Assembly (NCBI GenBank): GCA_934630515.1
Contig: CAKTVV010000002.1
Span: 186,001-250,000, forward strand
Length of the DNA stretch: 64,000 nucleotides
Reading direction: 5' to 3'
DNA from: an uncultured Eubacteriales bacterium
GTDB taxonomy: Bacteria > Bacillota > Clostridia > Oscillospirales > Acutalibacteraceae
In this document: piece after piece, positions 9,229 to 17,319 of the stretch
Position numbering within the stretch: the stretch's first letter is position 1
Layout: every line of letters begins with the position of its first letter
Made by a program: the position numbers and the translations under genes
The notes under the pieces: generated by a model
Databases searched by the model: none
Told to the model about the DNA's origin: nothing
The model's input: only the letters and a program-made list of their open reading frames with translations

Positions 9229-9255
9229 GGCGAAAACCCTTTCTCAAAACAAACG

Positions 9256-9280
9256 GGCGCACCCGTCCGGCGGGTGCGCC
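9256..9280 (-). terminator. Terminator downstream of ptsH
   Basis: GGCGCACCCG and its complement CGGGTGCGCC with a five-base loop. On the minus strand the stem is followed by CGTTTGTTTTG, so it is oriented to end ptsH transcription before tatD. Confidence 0.75.
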
Positions 9281-9301
9281 TTTCTGTCGTACGTCTGAAT
9301 T

Positions 9302-9565
9302 TTACTCGGCGAAGCCGGACTCCACCAGCTTCACCAGCGCCTCCACAGCCTTTTCCTCATCGGGGCCGTCCGCCGTAATGCGAATGCTGGTATTCCCCAC
9401 GATCCCCAGAGACAGAACGCCCAGCAGGCTCTTGGCATTGACCCGACGCTCTTCCTTTTCTACCCAGATCGAGGATTTGAACTCGTTGGCTTTCTGAATA
9501 AAGAAGGTGGCCGGACGGGCGTGCAGCCCTACCTGATTCTGAACAACCACATCTTTCACAAACAT
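9302..9565 (-). CDS. ptsH: Phosphocarrier protein HPr
   Basis: Small (87 residues) phosphate carrier of the sugar phosphotransferase system. The catalytic His15 is in GLHARPA, and the regulatory Ser46 targeted by HPr kinase in Firmicutes is in NAKSLLGVLS. With both residues present it can act in transport and in CcpA-type catabolite control, whereas a Crh paralogue would lack His15. It is monocistronic, with its own promoter and terminator, as often seen in Clostridia where ptsH is separate from ptsI. Confidence 0.96.
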   Translation of the reverse strand: MFVKDVVVQNQVGLHARPATFFIQKANEFKSSIWVEKEERRVNAKSLLGVLSLGIVGNTSIRITADGPDEEKAVEALVKLVESGFAE

Positions 9566-9650
9566 AACCGATACGCCTCTTTCTCACGAAGTCAATTGGT
9601 ACCACGGAAACCATTCGTCCGTTACGCTGCCATCCTATAGATACAGTCTT

Positions 9651-9678
9651 ATTATAACACGAAACAGGGGTAAGTCAA
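9651..9678 (-). promoter_or_regulatory. Promoter of ptsH
   Basis: Minus-strand TTGACT and TATAAT separated by 16 bases, about 85 bases before the ptsH start. The rest of the gap up to trmD (9679-9838) holds two small hairpins but no gene. Confidence 0.8.
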
Positions 9679-9838
9679 TCGCTTTGGGGGTAAGAAGTCG
9701 TAACTTTGGTTGTCTGCCCGATTTTTGCCGTTTTGCGGAAACGGCATTTGTCACTTCGCACAAAAATGTGGATAACTTTTGAGTAGCCTAACGGGAATCG
9801 TCCCGGATGGCTTGGGAAATGCAGCGGAACATTCTCCC

Positions 9839-10582
9839 TTACGGTGCCGCATCCGCCTCCGTCAGCGCCTGCAAATACCGCCGATCCTCCTCGGTCAGAT
9901 CGGCGGCTTCCAACATATCGGGGCGCAGCCGCCGGGTGCGCTCCAACGATTGCTGCCGCCGCCAGCGGGCAATGTTGGCGTGATGCCCCGACAGCAGAAT
10001 CTCCGGCACCGTGCGCCCCTCCCATTCCGCCGGGCGGGTATACTGGGGATATTCCAGCAAGCCGGAAAAGTGGCTCTCCTCGGTGAAGCAGATCTCATCC
10101 GCCAGCACCCCCGGCACCATGCGGGATACACAGTCCACCAGCGCCATGGCGGGGATCTCGCCCCCGGTCAGCACATAGTCGCCCATGGAGATCTGCTCGT
10201 CCACCAGCGCCTCCAGCACCCGCTCATCCACCCCCTCATAGTGTCCGCACAGGATACACAGTCCGGGCAGCTGCGCCAGCTCCCGGGCCCGCTGCTGGGT
10301 GAGGGTATGTCCCTGCGGGGACATATAAATGAGATGGGGACGGCAGCCGGCAGCGGCGCACACCGCCCGAAAGCAGTCGGCAATGGGCTGGGGAAACATC
10401 ACCATGCCCTTGCCGCCGCCGTAGGGATAGTCGTCCACCTGCATCTGCTTATTTTTAGTATATTCCCGGATCTGGTGACAGTGCATCTCCAGCAGCCCTT
10501 TTTCCTGCGCCCGCCCCAGAATACTCTCCCCGAACACCGGTGTGAACATATCCGGAAACAGGGTCATAATGTCAAATCTCAT
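9839..10582 (-). CDS. trmD: tRNA (guanine37-N1)-methyltransferase
   Basis: SPOUT-class methyltransferase that makes m1G37 next to the anticodon and prevents frameshifting. The 247-residue protein begins MRFDIMTLFPDMF and has the knot motifs LCGHYEGVDERV and YVLTGGEIPAMALVD typical of TrmD. It overlaps the end of rimM by 11 bases and is the last gene of the ylxM-ffh-rpsP-khpA-rimM operon, the conserved order in Firmicutes (rplS is not next to it here). Confidence 0.97.
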   Translation of the reverse strand: MRFDIMTLFPDMFTPVFGESILGRAQEKGLLEMHCHQIREYTKNKQMQVDDYPYGGGKGMVMFPQPIADCFRAVCAAAGCRPHLIYMSPQGHTLTQQRARELAQLPGLCILCGHYEGVDERVLEALVDEQISMGDYVLTGGEIPAMALVDCVSRMVPGVLADEICFTEESHFSGLLEYPQYTRPAEWEGRTVPEILLSGHHANIARWRRQQSLERTRRLRPDMLEAADLTEEDRRYLQALTEADAAP

Positions 10583-11087
10583 CGTCCAGCAACCCTTTCA
10601 TGGGACGCAGCCGCAGCACGTCCGCCTGCAGATCGACGGCGATCACCACCGAGGGGATCGCCGGGATCAGCACCTCGCCCCGGGGCGTCTGCATATGGTA
10701 GACCGGGTTGGCGCCGGTCTGGCTCACATCGGTGAGGGTGCCGTAGGTCTCCCCGGTGTCGGCGTCCACCACTGTCAGCCCGATCAGATCCTGCACCAGA
10801 TACCGGTCGGCGGGCAAATGCAAATCCCGGCGTGCCACATACAGCACCCGACCCCGCAGCGGCGCCGCCGCCTCCACCGTATCGACGCCATGGAGCTTCA
10901 GAAGCACCATATGCTTATGGGCACGTCCCTGCACCGCCACCGGCTGGGTGCCGGCAGCGTCCCAATAGAGGGTCTTGAAGCCGGCAAACTGCTCCGGGCT
11001 GTCGCACCAGGGCTGCACCCGCACCTCGCCCCGCACCCCATGGGTGCCGGTGATCTGCCCGACCTCCAGATACGTCTTTTGCGGCAT
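10572..11087 (-). CDS. rimM: Ribosome maturation factor RimM
   Basis: Assembly factor for the 30S head domain that binds S19. The 171-residue protein has the N-terminal barrel with GQITGTHGVRGEVRV and a C-terminal PRC-barrel with DVLRLRPMKGLLDDEI. Start ATG follows GGGAGG. It is preceded by a hairpin that may lower read-through from khpA, and it overlaps trmD by 11 bases. Confidence 0.95.
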   Translation of the reverse strand: MPQKTYLEVGQITGTHGVRGEVRVQPWCDSPEQFAGFKTLYWDAAGTQPVAVQGRAHKHMVLLKLHGVDTVEAAAPLRGRVLYVARRDLHLPADRYLVQDLIGLTVVDADTGETYGTLTDVSQTGANPVYHMQTPRGEVLIPAIPSVVIAVDLQADVLRLRPMKGLLDDEI

Positions 11088-11113
11088 AGCTCTTACCTCC
11101 CATACAGAAGAAA

Positions 11114-11151
11114 CGGGGCTGTTAAAACACTGGATGTTTTTAACAGCCCCG
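11114..11151 (-). terminator. Hairpin between khpA and rimM (terminator or attenuator)
   Basis: Perfect 14-bp stem (CGGGGCTGTTAAAA and its complement) with a 10-base loop. On the minus strand it is followed by TTTCTTCT. The intergenic spacer of 129 bases is long for this otherwise tight operon. It could terminate part of the transcripts so that rimM-trmD are made in smaller amounts than S16. Confidence 0.6.
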
Positions 11152-11216
11152 AAAAGATCCGGACATGACCTGTCCTTTTTACACCGGCTGCGGGGATATC
11201 ACGAAACAAGCACCGC

Positions 11217-11453
11217 TTATTCGTCGATCTCCACAGCTACCTTGGCATCCTGCCGGGTCGCAGCGGCACGCATGACGACACGCATTGCTTTCGCAATACG
11301 TCCCTGCTTGCCGATCACCCGCCCCATATCGCCGGGAGCCACCCGCAGGTGAAACACCACCGTACCGTCCTCCGCAGGCTCGTCCTGCGTCACCGTCACG
11401 GCATCCGGCTCATCCACCAGACCACGGGCGATGGTCAACAGAAGCTCTTTCAT
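11217..11453 (-). CDS. khpA: KH-domain RNA-binding protein KhpA
   Basis: A 78-residue protein made of one KH domain with the RNA-contacting loop GKQGR in GRVIGKQGRIAKAMR. In Gram-positive bacteria KhpA pairs with KhpB to bind many transcripts and to influence cell length and division. Its position between rpsP and rimM is the conserved one. Confidence 0.93.
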   Translation of the reverse strand: MKELLLTIARGLVDEPDAVTVTQDEPAEDGTVVFHLRVAPGDMGRVIGKQGRIAKAMRVVMRAAATRQDAKVAVEIDE

Positions 11454-11482
11454 TGTATTGCCTCCTTACCGCTCGGCTGCGC

Positions 11483-11734
11483 TCAGTTCTGCTCGGCAGC
11501 CTTCTTCAGCAGCGCCTTCACCGTATCGGTGGGCTGAGCGCCGTTGGCGATCCAGTTGTTGGCCTTCTCCATGTCGATCTTCACCACGACCGGATCGGTC
11601 AGGGGGTTGTAATAGCCGATCTCCTCGATGAAGCGACCGTCACGGGGATACCGGGAATCCGCCACGACCACACGATAGGAAGGGGCTTTCTTGGCGCCGG
11701 TGCGGCGCAGACGAATTTTTACTGCCATACTCAA
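11483..11734 (-). CDS. rpsP: 30S ribosomal protein S16
   Basis: Ribosomal small-subunit protein of 83 residues, beginning MAVKIRLRRTGAKKAPSYR after an initial MS, with the family motif VVADSRYPRDGRFIEEIGYY. Located 57 bases after ffh and 29 before khpA in the same operon. Confidence 0.98.
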   Translation of the reverse strand: MSMAVKIRLRRTGAKKAPSYRVVVADSRYPRDGRFIEEIGYYNPLTDPVVVKIDMEKANNWIANGAQPTDTVKALLKKAAEQN

Positions 11735-11791
11735 TTACCTCCAAAAATGATTTACATAAATTTATCTTCACCCGCCGTATGCGGGATGAAT

Positions 11792-13198
<1,407 letters not shown>

Positions 13199-13231
13199 CG
13201 GGATGCACCTGCCTTTCTCCCGTCTGCGGGC

Positions 13232-13600
13232 TTATACCGTCTTTTGCAGCTGATCCGCCAGCGCCGCAATGCGGGCGGCGTGCTGCCCGATCTCGCCGGG
13301 GGCGCCGGGAAAATCGCTGACCTGCCGGATCTCCTCCGCCAGCAGGCGGATCTCCTGCGCCTGAGCGCACATCTCCCGGAACCGGCGGCTGAGCCCCAGC
13401 CGCTCCTCCATCTCCAGCATCTGCGCCTCCGCCCGCTTGATGGAATCCCGCACCCCCTGCCGGGAGATGCCCTCGTTCTCGGCGATCTCCGCCAGAGACA
13501 GGTCGTCGTTATAGTAATATTCGACCATGCTGCGCTGCTTTTCCGTCAGCATATCGCCGTAGAAATCCAGCAGCAGAGATACCTCCAGATTTTTGCCCAC
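13232..13600 (-). CDS. ylxM: YlxM-like SRP-associated helix-turn-helix protein
   Basis: A 122-residue protein with a sigma-70 region-4-like helix-turn-helix (SLAEIAENEGISRQGVRDSI), always next to ffh in Firmicutes, where it modulates SRP activity. Initiation is at GTG 13600, with GGAGGGG seven bases upstream. It is the first gene of the SRP/ribosome operon, directly behind the promoter at 13643-13671. Confidence 0.9.
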   Translation of the reverse strand: MGKNLEVSLLLDFYGDMLTEKQRSMVEYYYNDDLSLAEIAENEGISRQGVRDSIKRAEAQMLEMEERLGLSRRFREMCAQAQEIRLLAEEIRQVSDFPGAPGEIGQHAARIAALADQLQKTV

Positions 13601-13619
13601 GCAGCACCCCTCCGTTCGG

Positions 13620-13640
13620 TGTAAAGTGATTTACTTCACA
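13620..13640. promoter_or_regulatory. Near-palindromic operator candidate in the ylxM leader
   Basis: A 21-base near-palindrome (left half TGTAAAGTGAT, right half TTACTTCACA; 16 of 21 positions self-complementary) sits between the -10 box and the ribosome binding site of ylxM. Its position suits a repressor or an RNA hairpin. I know of no established regulator for it. Confidence 0.4.
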
Positions 13641-13642
13641 GG

Positions 13643-13671
13643 AGTATACACCATATGGCGCCGTTTGTCAA
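13643..13671 (-). promoter_or_regulatory. Promoter of the ylxM-ffh-rpsP-khpA-rimM-trmD operon
   Basis: Minus-strand TTGACA and TATACT with exact 17-base spacing, about 43 bases before the ylxM start. Confidence 0.88.
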
Positions 13672-14026
13672 GCAGTTTCTGCGGCTCGACGGAAATTTTC
13701 TGCAAAAACGGCGAAAAGCGCCGCCGCAGACGCCCGACCGCCGCACGGCAAGCGCACCGCCGCCCCAGAATCCGCCGCCGAGTTGCCCGCCGGTGCCGGA
13801 ATGCCCGGCAGAGCCCCTCCGGACAGCCCACGAGCGTTCGCAGACTTCCCGCTGGTAAAGTCGGGCATATTGTGTCCGGGCAAAATGTCCGGGCGGTACG
13901 CCCGGAGGGCAGAGCGGCGGAAAGCCGTAATGGCTCCGCTGACCGCCTGCCATTCTGCATGGATTTCCCGCTGCATAGGCTTGCTCTCTTGCAATCGAGT
14001 TGCATAATAAAGAGTAGAAGATCCTG
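13672..14026. other. Intergenic region without a recognised gene
   Basis: About 350 bases upstream of the ylxM promoter. Frames through the GC-rich half show no family motif. The right end (13985-14050) is AT-richer and repeats TGCAA/TTGCA half-sites as inverted pairs, including TGCAATCGAGTTGCA, next to a possible TTGCTC-CATAAT promoter for the fragment that follows. Confidence 0.5.
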
Positions 14027-14437
14027 ATGCAACACATGGTTGCAACTACCCGTTGCGGAAAAGAAACCGTATTTTGGTGGTATGCTATCGGTAAAAGCTG
14101 TACACTGATAGCAAAAGGAGGAATATATAATGACCTTATTGAAACGATCACGGATGCAAAGGAAATAGAGGATTTCGTTTCGGCGCTGAATGTTGACCAA
14201 TGGGAATTAAAACCGCTGCCAGATGAAGCGTCGAAAATCGGTACTTTTGGATTGGCACAAGAGAAAACGATCAAACTGGGACAGACCGATACCGATGGAA
14301 CACTGTATGATGTTGCCACTATCACACTATACGATGGTTCTTACATTGGCATTACGATTTGCGATTTAGACGCTTTAGATATGCCTTTTGCAGTGAGTAA
14401 AGATACAGCAGATCATCTGAGGGAATATTTTGAATAA
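14027..14437 (+). pseudogene. Hypothetical protein, probably a 5'-damaged gene
   Basis: I do not recognise this protein. The last 95 residues (from YNDLIETITDAKEIEDFVSALN) look like real coding sequence, whereas the first 30 do not. A very good ribosome binding site (AAAAGGAGG, about 14114-14122) precedes an ATG at 14130, but that ATG is in another frame and stops after 12 codons. A single-base shift there, or loss of the original 5' end, would explain the arrangement. AT-richer than the neighbours. No signal peptide or membrane segment is visible in the readable part. Confidence 0.45.
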
Positions 14438-14862
14438 GGTATCATGGCTAAGATAGCAAAGCCAGGCGGAGCTGTCAACGGCGGCGCATTTGCGTCGTTC
14501 ATTTTGCCCGTTGACAGGCTCGGCTGACTTTGCTGTTCGGTAATCAAAAGGGCGACAGCACAAAACGCTGCCGCCCTCTGTCATTATTCAGAAAAGGGTA
14601 TCTTCCATGACCGAACACGAAAAGCATCACGAGCCTATCCGGCATACACAGGATGCCCTCTACGGAACTGCCCCTAACCATGCCGCCATAGTCACAGCCG
14701 CCGCAAGCGGGAGATCTCGCCTGAATATCCGATAGAAGAAAGATCCTGTCCGCTTAGCACCGCAAATAAATATTGTGCGGAGCAAGCTGTCATGAACCGC
14801 TGTCTGTTTTACGACTGCAGTCGGATAGTTGCTTTCGGAAAGCCCAAAGCTCCGCCGCAGCG
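14438..14862. other. Gap with hairpins and one doubtful 42-codon frame
   Basis: Contains a long imperfect hairpin (14455-14534, ends AGCAAAG and CTTTGCT, inner arms GTCAACGG and CCGTTGAC) and a compact terminator. A 42-codon plus-strand frame at 14607-14735 has a poor ribosome binding site and no recognisable domain. The remainder up to the TPM gene shows nothing I can name. Confidence 0.5.
14549..14577 (-). terminator. Terminator downstream of the LemA/TPM operon
   Basis: AGGGCGACAGC and GCTGCCGCCCT form an 11-bp stem with one mismatch; on the minus strand it is followed by TTTTG. It is the first good terminator reached by transcription leaving the TPM-domain gene. Confidence 0.6.
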
Positions 14863-15657
14863 CTATCGGGAGGCGCCGCCGCCGGAGAAGCCGCCTCCGC
14901 CGCCGGAAAAGCCACCGCCGCCGCTGCGACCGCCGCCGAAGGATCCCCCGCCCAAGCCGCCGCCGATGAACACGCCCGGCCCGCCGAAGCCGCCGTGACC
15001 GCCGCCACGTCCGGTGCGGGAGCGCAGCAGGACCACCGCTGCCACCGTCAAGAACGGTACCAGCAGCAGCCACTGAGCATCGTCGTCCTCCTCCGGCAGC
15101 TCCTCGGACAGCGGATATTGCTCCTCGGTGAGCCCATATTCGGCATACACCTGATTGAGCAGCGCCTTGTAGGTCTCGGTCAGCCCGTCGCCCCAGCGAT
15201 CCGGCGTGTCGTATTGGGGCACCAGATAGGTGTCCAGAATACGCCCCGCCTTAGAATCCGGGATAGCGCCCTCCAGCCCGCTGCCCACCTCAATGCGGCT
15301 GTGGGGGCCGTCGGTGGTGAACAGCAGCAGCAAGCCGTTGCTTTTGTCCGCATCCCCCAGCTGCCATTCCCGTGCCAATCCCAGCGAAAATTCCTCCAGC
15401 GCCTGACCGCCGGTGTTTTCCACCGTCACCAGCACCACCTGTGCATCGCAGGCACGGTAGAGCCGAACCCCTGCCTCATACACAGTCTGCGCCTGTGCAT
15501 CGGACAGGAGCCCGGCATAGTCATTGACGAAAAACCGCTCGGTCGGCTCGGGATAGGCAGCCGCCGCACCGGGCAGCGCAGCGCACACCGCCAGCAGCCC
15601 GGTCAGCGCTACCGCCGCCAGCCGCCGGACACACCGTCGTCCGTTCACGGCGTTCAC
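14863..15657 (-). CDS. TPM-domain (YgcG family) membrane protein with Gly-rich tail
   Basis: Secreted/membrane protein of about 264 residues: signal peptide (residues 10-35), a TPM domain starting at FVNDYAGLLSDAQ, one transmembrane segment (LLLVPFLTVAAVVLL), then a tail of GGG/GGSFGGGRSGGGG repeats. This architecture is typical of YgcG/TPM proteins encoded next to lemA. Their role in membrane homeostasis or photosystem repair (in plants) is known only loosely. I prefer the GTG at 15657, which overlaps the lemA stop as GTGA; a TTG at 15660 is the alternative. Part of a lemA-TPM operon. Confidence 0.85.
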   Translation of the reverse strand: MNAVNGRRCVRRLAAVALTGLLAVCAALPGAAAAYPEPTERFFVNDYAGLLSDAQAQTVYEAGVRLYRACDAQVVLVTVENTGGQALEEFSLGLAREWQLGDADKSNGLLLLFTTDGPHSRIEVGSGLEGAIPDSKAGRILDTYLVPQYDTPDRWGDGLTETYKALLNQVYAEYGLTEEQYPLSEELPEEDDDAQWLLLVPFLTVAAVVLLRSRTGRGGGHGGFGGPGVFIGGGLGGGSFGGGRSGGGGFSGGGGGFSGGGASR

Positions 15658-16226
15658 CAATCGAAGGAGACCTCCGGCACGTTATCGGCGCCGGAATCCG
15701 CCTGAAAATAGTCCGCCTTATCGAAGTCGAACAGCCCCGCCAGAAGATTCCGGGGGAACTGTCGGATGGCGGTATTATAGGTCTGTGCCGCCTTGTTATA
15801 GTCATTGCGGGCGGTGGTGATGCGGTTTTCGGTCCCCGCCAGCTCGGTCTGCAGCGCCACAAACTGATCGCTGGCCTTCAGATCCGGGTAGGCCTCGGTC
15901 ACCGCATTCACCCACACGGAGATCGCCCGATCCAGATCCTCCTCCGCCTGCGCCTGTTGGGCGGCGGTGGTCGCCTGCCCCACCTTTGCCCGTGCCTCGG
16001 TGACGGCGGTGAGGGTGTTTTGCTCATATTCCGAATAGCCCTTGACCGTGCTGACGAAGTTGGGGATCAGATCCGCCCGGCGCTGCAGTTGGGTCTGGAT
16101 GGTGGCCTGCGCCGTCTCCACCCCCGTCTGCAGCTTCACCAGCTCGTTATAGCCGCTGACAGCGGAGAGGGCGAGGATCGCCGCCACCGCCACCACAACG
16201 ATCAGTACGATGCCGCCCTTTTTCAT
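15654..16226 (-). CDS. lemA: LemA family protein
   Basis: A 190-residue protein with one N-terminal transmembrane helix (GGIVLIVVVAVAAILAL) followed by the coiled, helical LemA domain with NELVKLQTGVETAQATIQTQLQRR-type sequence and RADLIPN. Exact function is not established for the family. The start ATG at 16226 has AAGGAG upstream and overlaps the stop of the preceding hydrolase gene (ATGA), so the three genes are translationally coupled. Confidence 0.92.
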   Translation of the reverse strand: MKKGGIVLIVVVAVAAILALSAVSGYNELVKLQTGVETAQATIQTQLQRRADLIPNFVSTVKGYSEYEQNTLTAVTEARAKVGQATTAAQQAQAEEDLDRAISVWVNAVTEAYPDLKASDQFVALQTELAGTENRITTARNDYNKAAQTYNTAIRQFPRNLLAGLFDFDKADYFQADSGADNVPEVSFDW

Positions 16227-16969
16227 AGTGCGCACTCCTTATCCATACAATAGCGTTCAATAAATTCCACCACCGGGGCGGGGTCCTCCAGACTGTGGGG
16301 ATGGTGGCCGCAGCCGGGCTTTTCGATCACGTCGATATGCCCGCCGGCAGTGCGGTAGCGGGGAATGAACAGCTGCATATTCTCCGCATAGGGCACTACA
16401 TCGTCCGCCAGCCCCACCACGCTGATGATGGGCAGTCCGGCATGCGCCAGCCGCTCCGCCTGATCCAGCGGATTCTGGGCAAAGCCCGGCGCCGTGGCGT
16501 CGGTCAGCCCGTACCAGCGCTTGCAGTCCTCCCAGCAGCCGGGGTCGCCCACGCCGCTGCCAAAGCCGCCCGGCCAGGAGCGCACATCCAGCACCGGGGC
16601 GTCCAGATACAGACCGCCCACCCGGAAGGGATACGCCGCCGCATAGTTGACCGCATACAGACCGCCCCGGCTGAAGCCGAACAGCACCGGCCGCAGATTC
16701 AGCTGAAATTCCCGCTCCACATGATCCTGATACGCCCGCAGATATTCCACCGACGCCTGACAGCCGTACATGTTGCTGACCCGATGGTAGCCGATATGCC
16801 AGCCCTTTTCCAGCAGCGCCCGGTCCACCGTGTCATAGATCCCGAAAAACTCCGTGCGCCACACCCAAGGCTTGCCGGGCAGCGCCTCATGGGGACAGAT
16901 GAGCAGGCTCTCCCGTCCCTCCACGGCAAAATCCAATCGCTTATAGCCGTTCCAATCGCTGATCTCCAT
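16223..16969 (-). CDS. Alpha/beta-hydrolase
   Basis: A 248-residue cytoplasmic hydrolase. The nucleophile elbow is GFSRGG (S100), the acid is likely in VVGLADDVVPY, and the histidine in KPGCGHHPHS, the usual catalytic triad order. The substrate cannot be read from the sequence. The start at 16969 (AAGGGGG upstream) gives a protein beginning MEISDWNGYK; an open frame continues 49 codons further upstream through the promoter and is not coding. First gene of the operon with lemA and the TPM gene. Confidence 0.8.
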   Translation of the reverse strand: MEISDWNGYKRLDFAVEGRESLLICPHEALPGKPWVWRTEFFGIYDTVDRALLEKGWHIGYHRVSNMYGCQASVEYLRAYQDHVEREFQLNLRPVLFGFSRGGLYAVNYAAAYPFRVGGLYLDAPVLDVRSWPGGFGSGVGDPGCWEDCKRWYGLTDATAPGFAQNPLDQAERLAHAGLPIISVVGLADDVVPYAENMQLFIPRYRTAGGHIDVIEKPGCGHHPHSLEDPAPVVEFIERYCMDKECAL

Positions 16970-17012
16970 TCCTGTGATTCCCCCTTGTAGTATCTGCCTC
17001 TCGGTCAGGTTT

Positions 17013-17041
17013 ATTCTATCGCAAAAAGCAAGGGCTGTCAA
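17013..17041 (-). promoter_or_regulatory. Promoter of the hydrolase-lemA-TPM operon
   Basis: Minus-strand TTGACA and TAGAAT separated by 17 bases, about 45 bases before the hydrolase start. Confidence 0.85.
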
Positions 17042-17319
17042 CCGCCAAAAGGGCGAAAACCGGCGGGAAATAGCCCTCTCCGGCTTTCCCCGACACACCT
17101 CCCGGCGCAGCGGCAAAAAATGCCCGGTTTTGCGCCGCTATTGCGACATTTCCGGCGGTGGGCTTGTCCTATAGTAAGGGCTGTAAGCCGTCCGGCGCCC
17201 GCTGCGGACAGCACCGGGCTGACCCCCCGGGCATTCGGCGCCGCCGGAAAGAGTCCGCCGGAACCGGAGCGGCTATCAAATCAAAGACCGGGGCGCAGCC
17301 CCGCAGGAAACAGGAAAGG
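17042..17319. other. Upstream region of spoIIE
   Basis: About 280 bases between the divergent hydrolase promoter and spoIIE. It contains a nested stem (17104-17138, arms GGCGCA/TGCGCC and GGCA/TGCC). I cannot assign a convincing sigma-A, sigma-H or Spo0A site by eye. Confidence 0.5.

Noticed and set aside
9767..9775. Perfect DnaA box (TTATCCACA on the minus strand) between ptsH and trmD
   Set aside because: A single 9-mer is expected about once by chance in a window of this size; no cluster, no AT-rich unwinding region and no dnaA/dnaN nearby, so no origin is claimed.
14607..14735. 42-codon open frame
   Set aside because: Poor ribosome binding site, no recognisable domain, and it overlaps the hairpin-rich gap; kept only as a remark.
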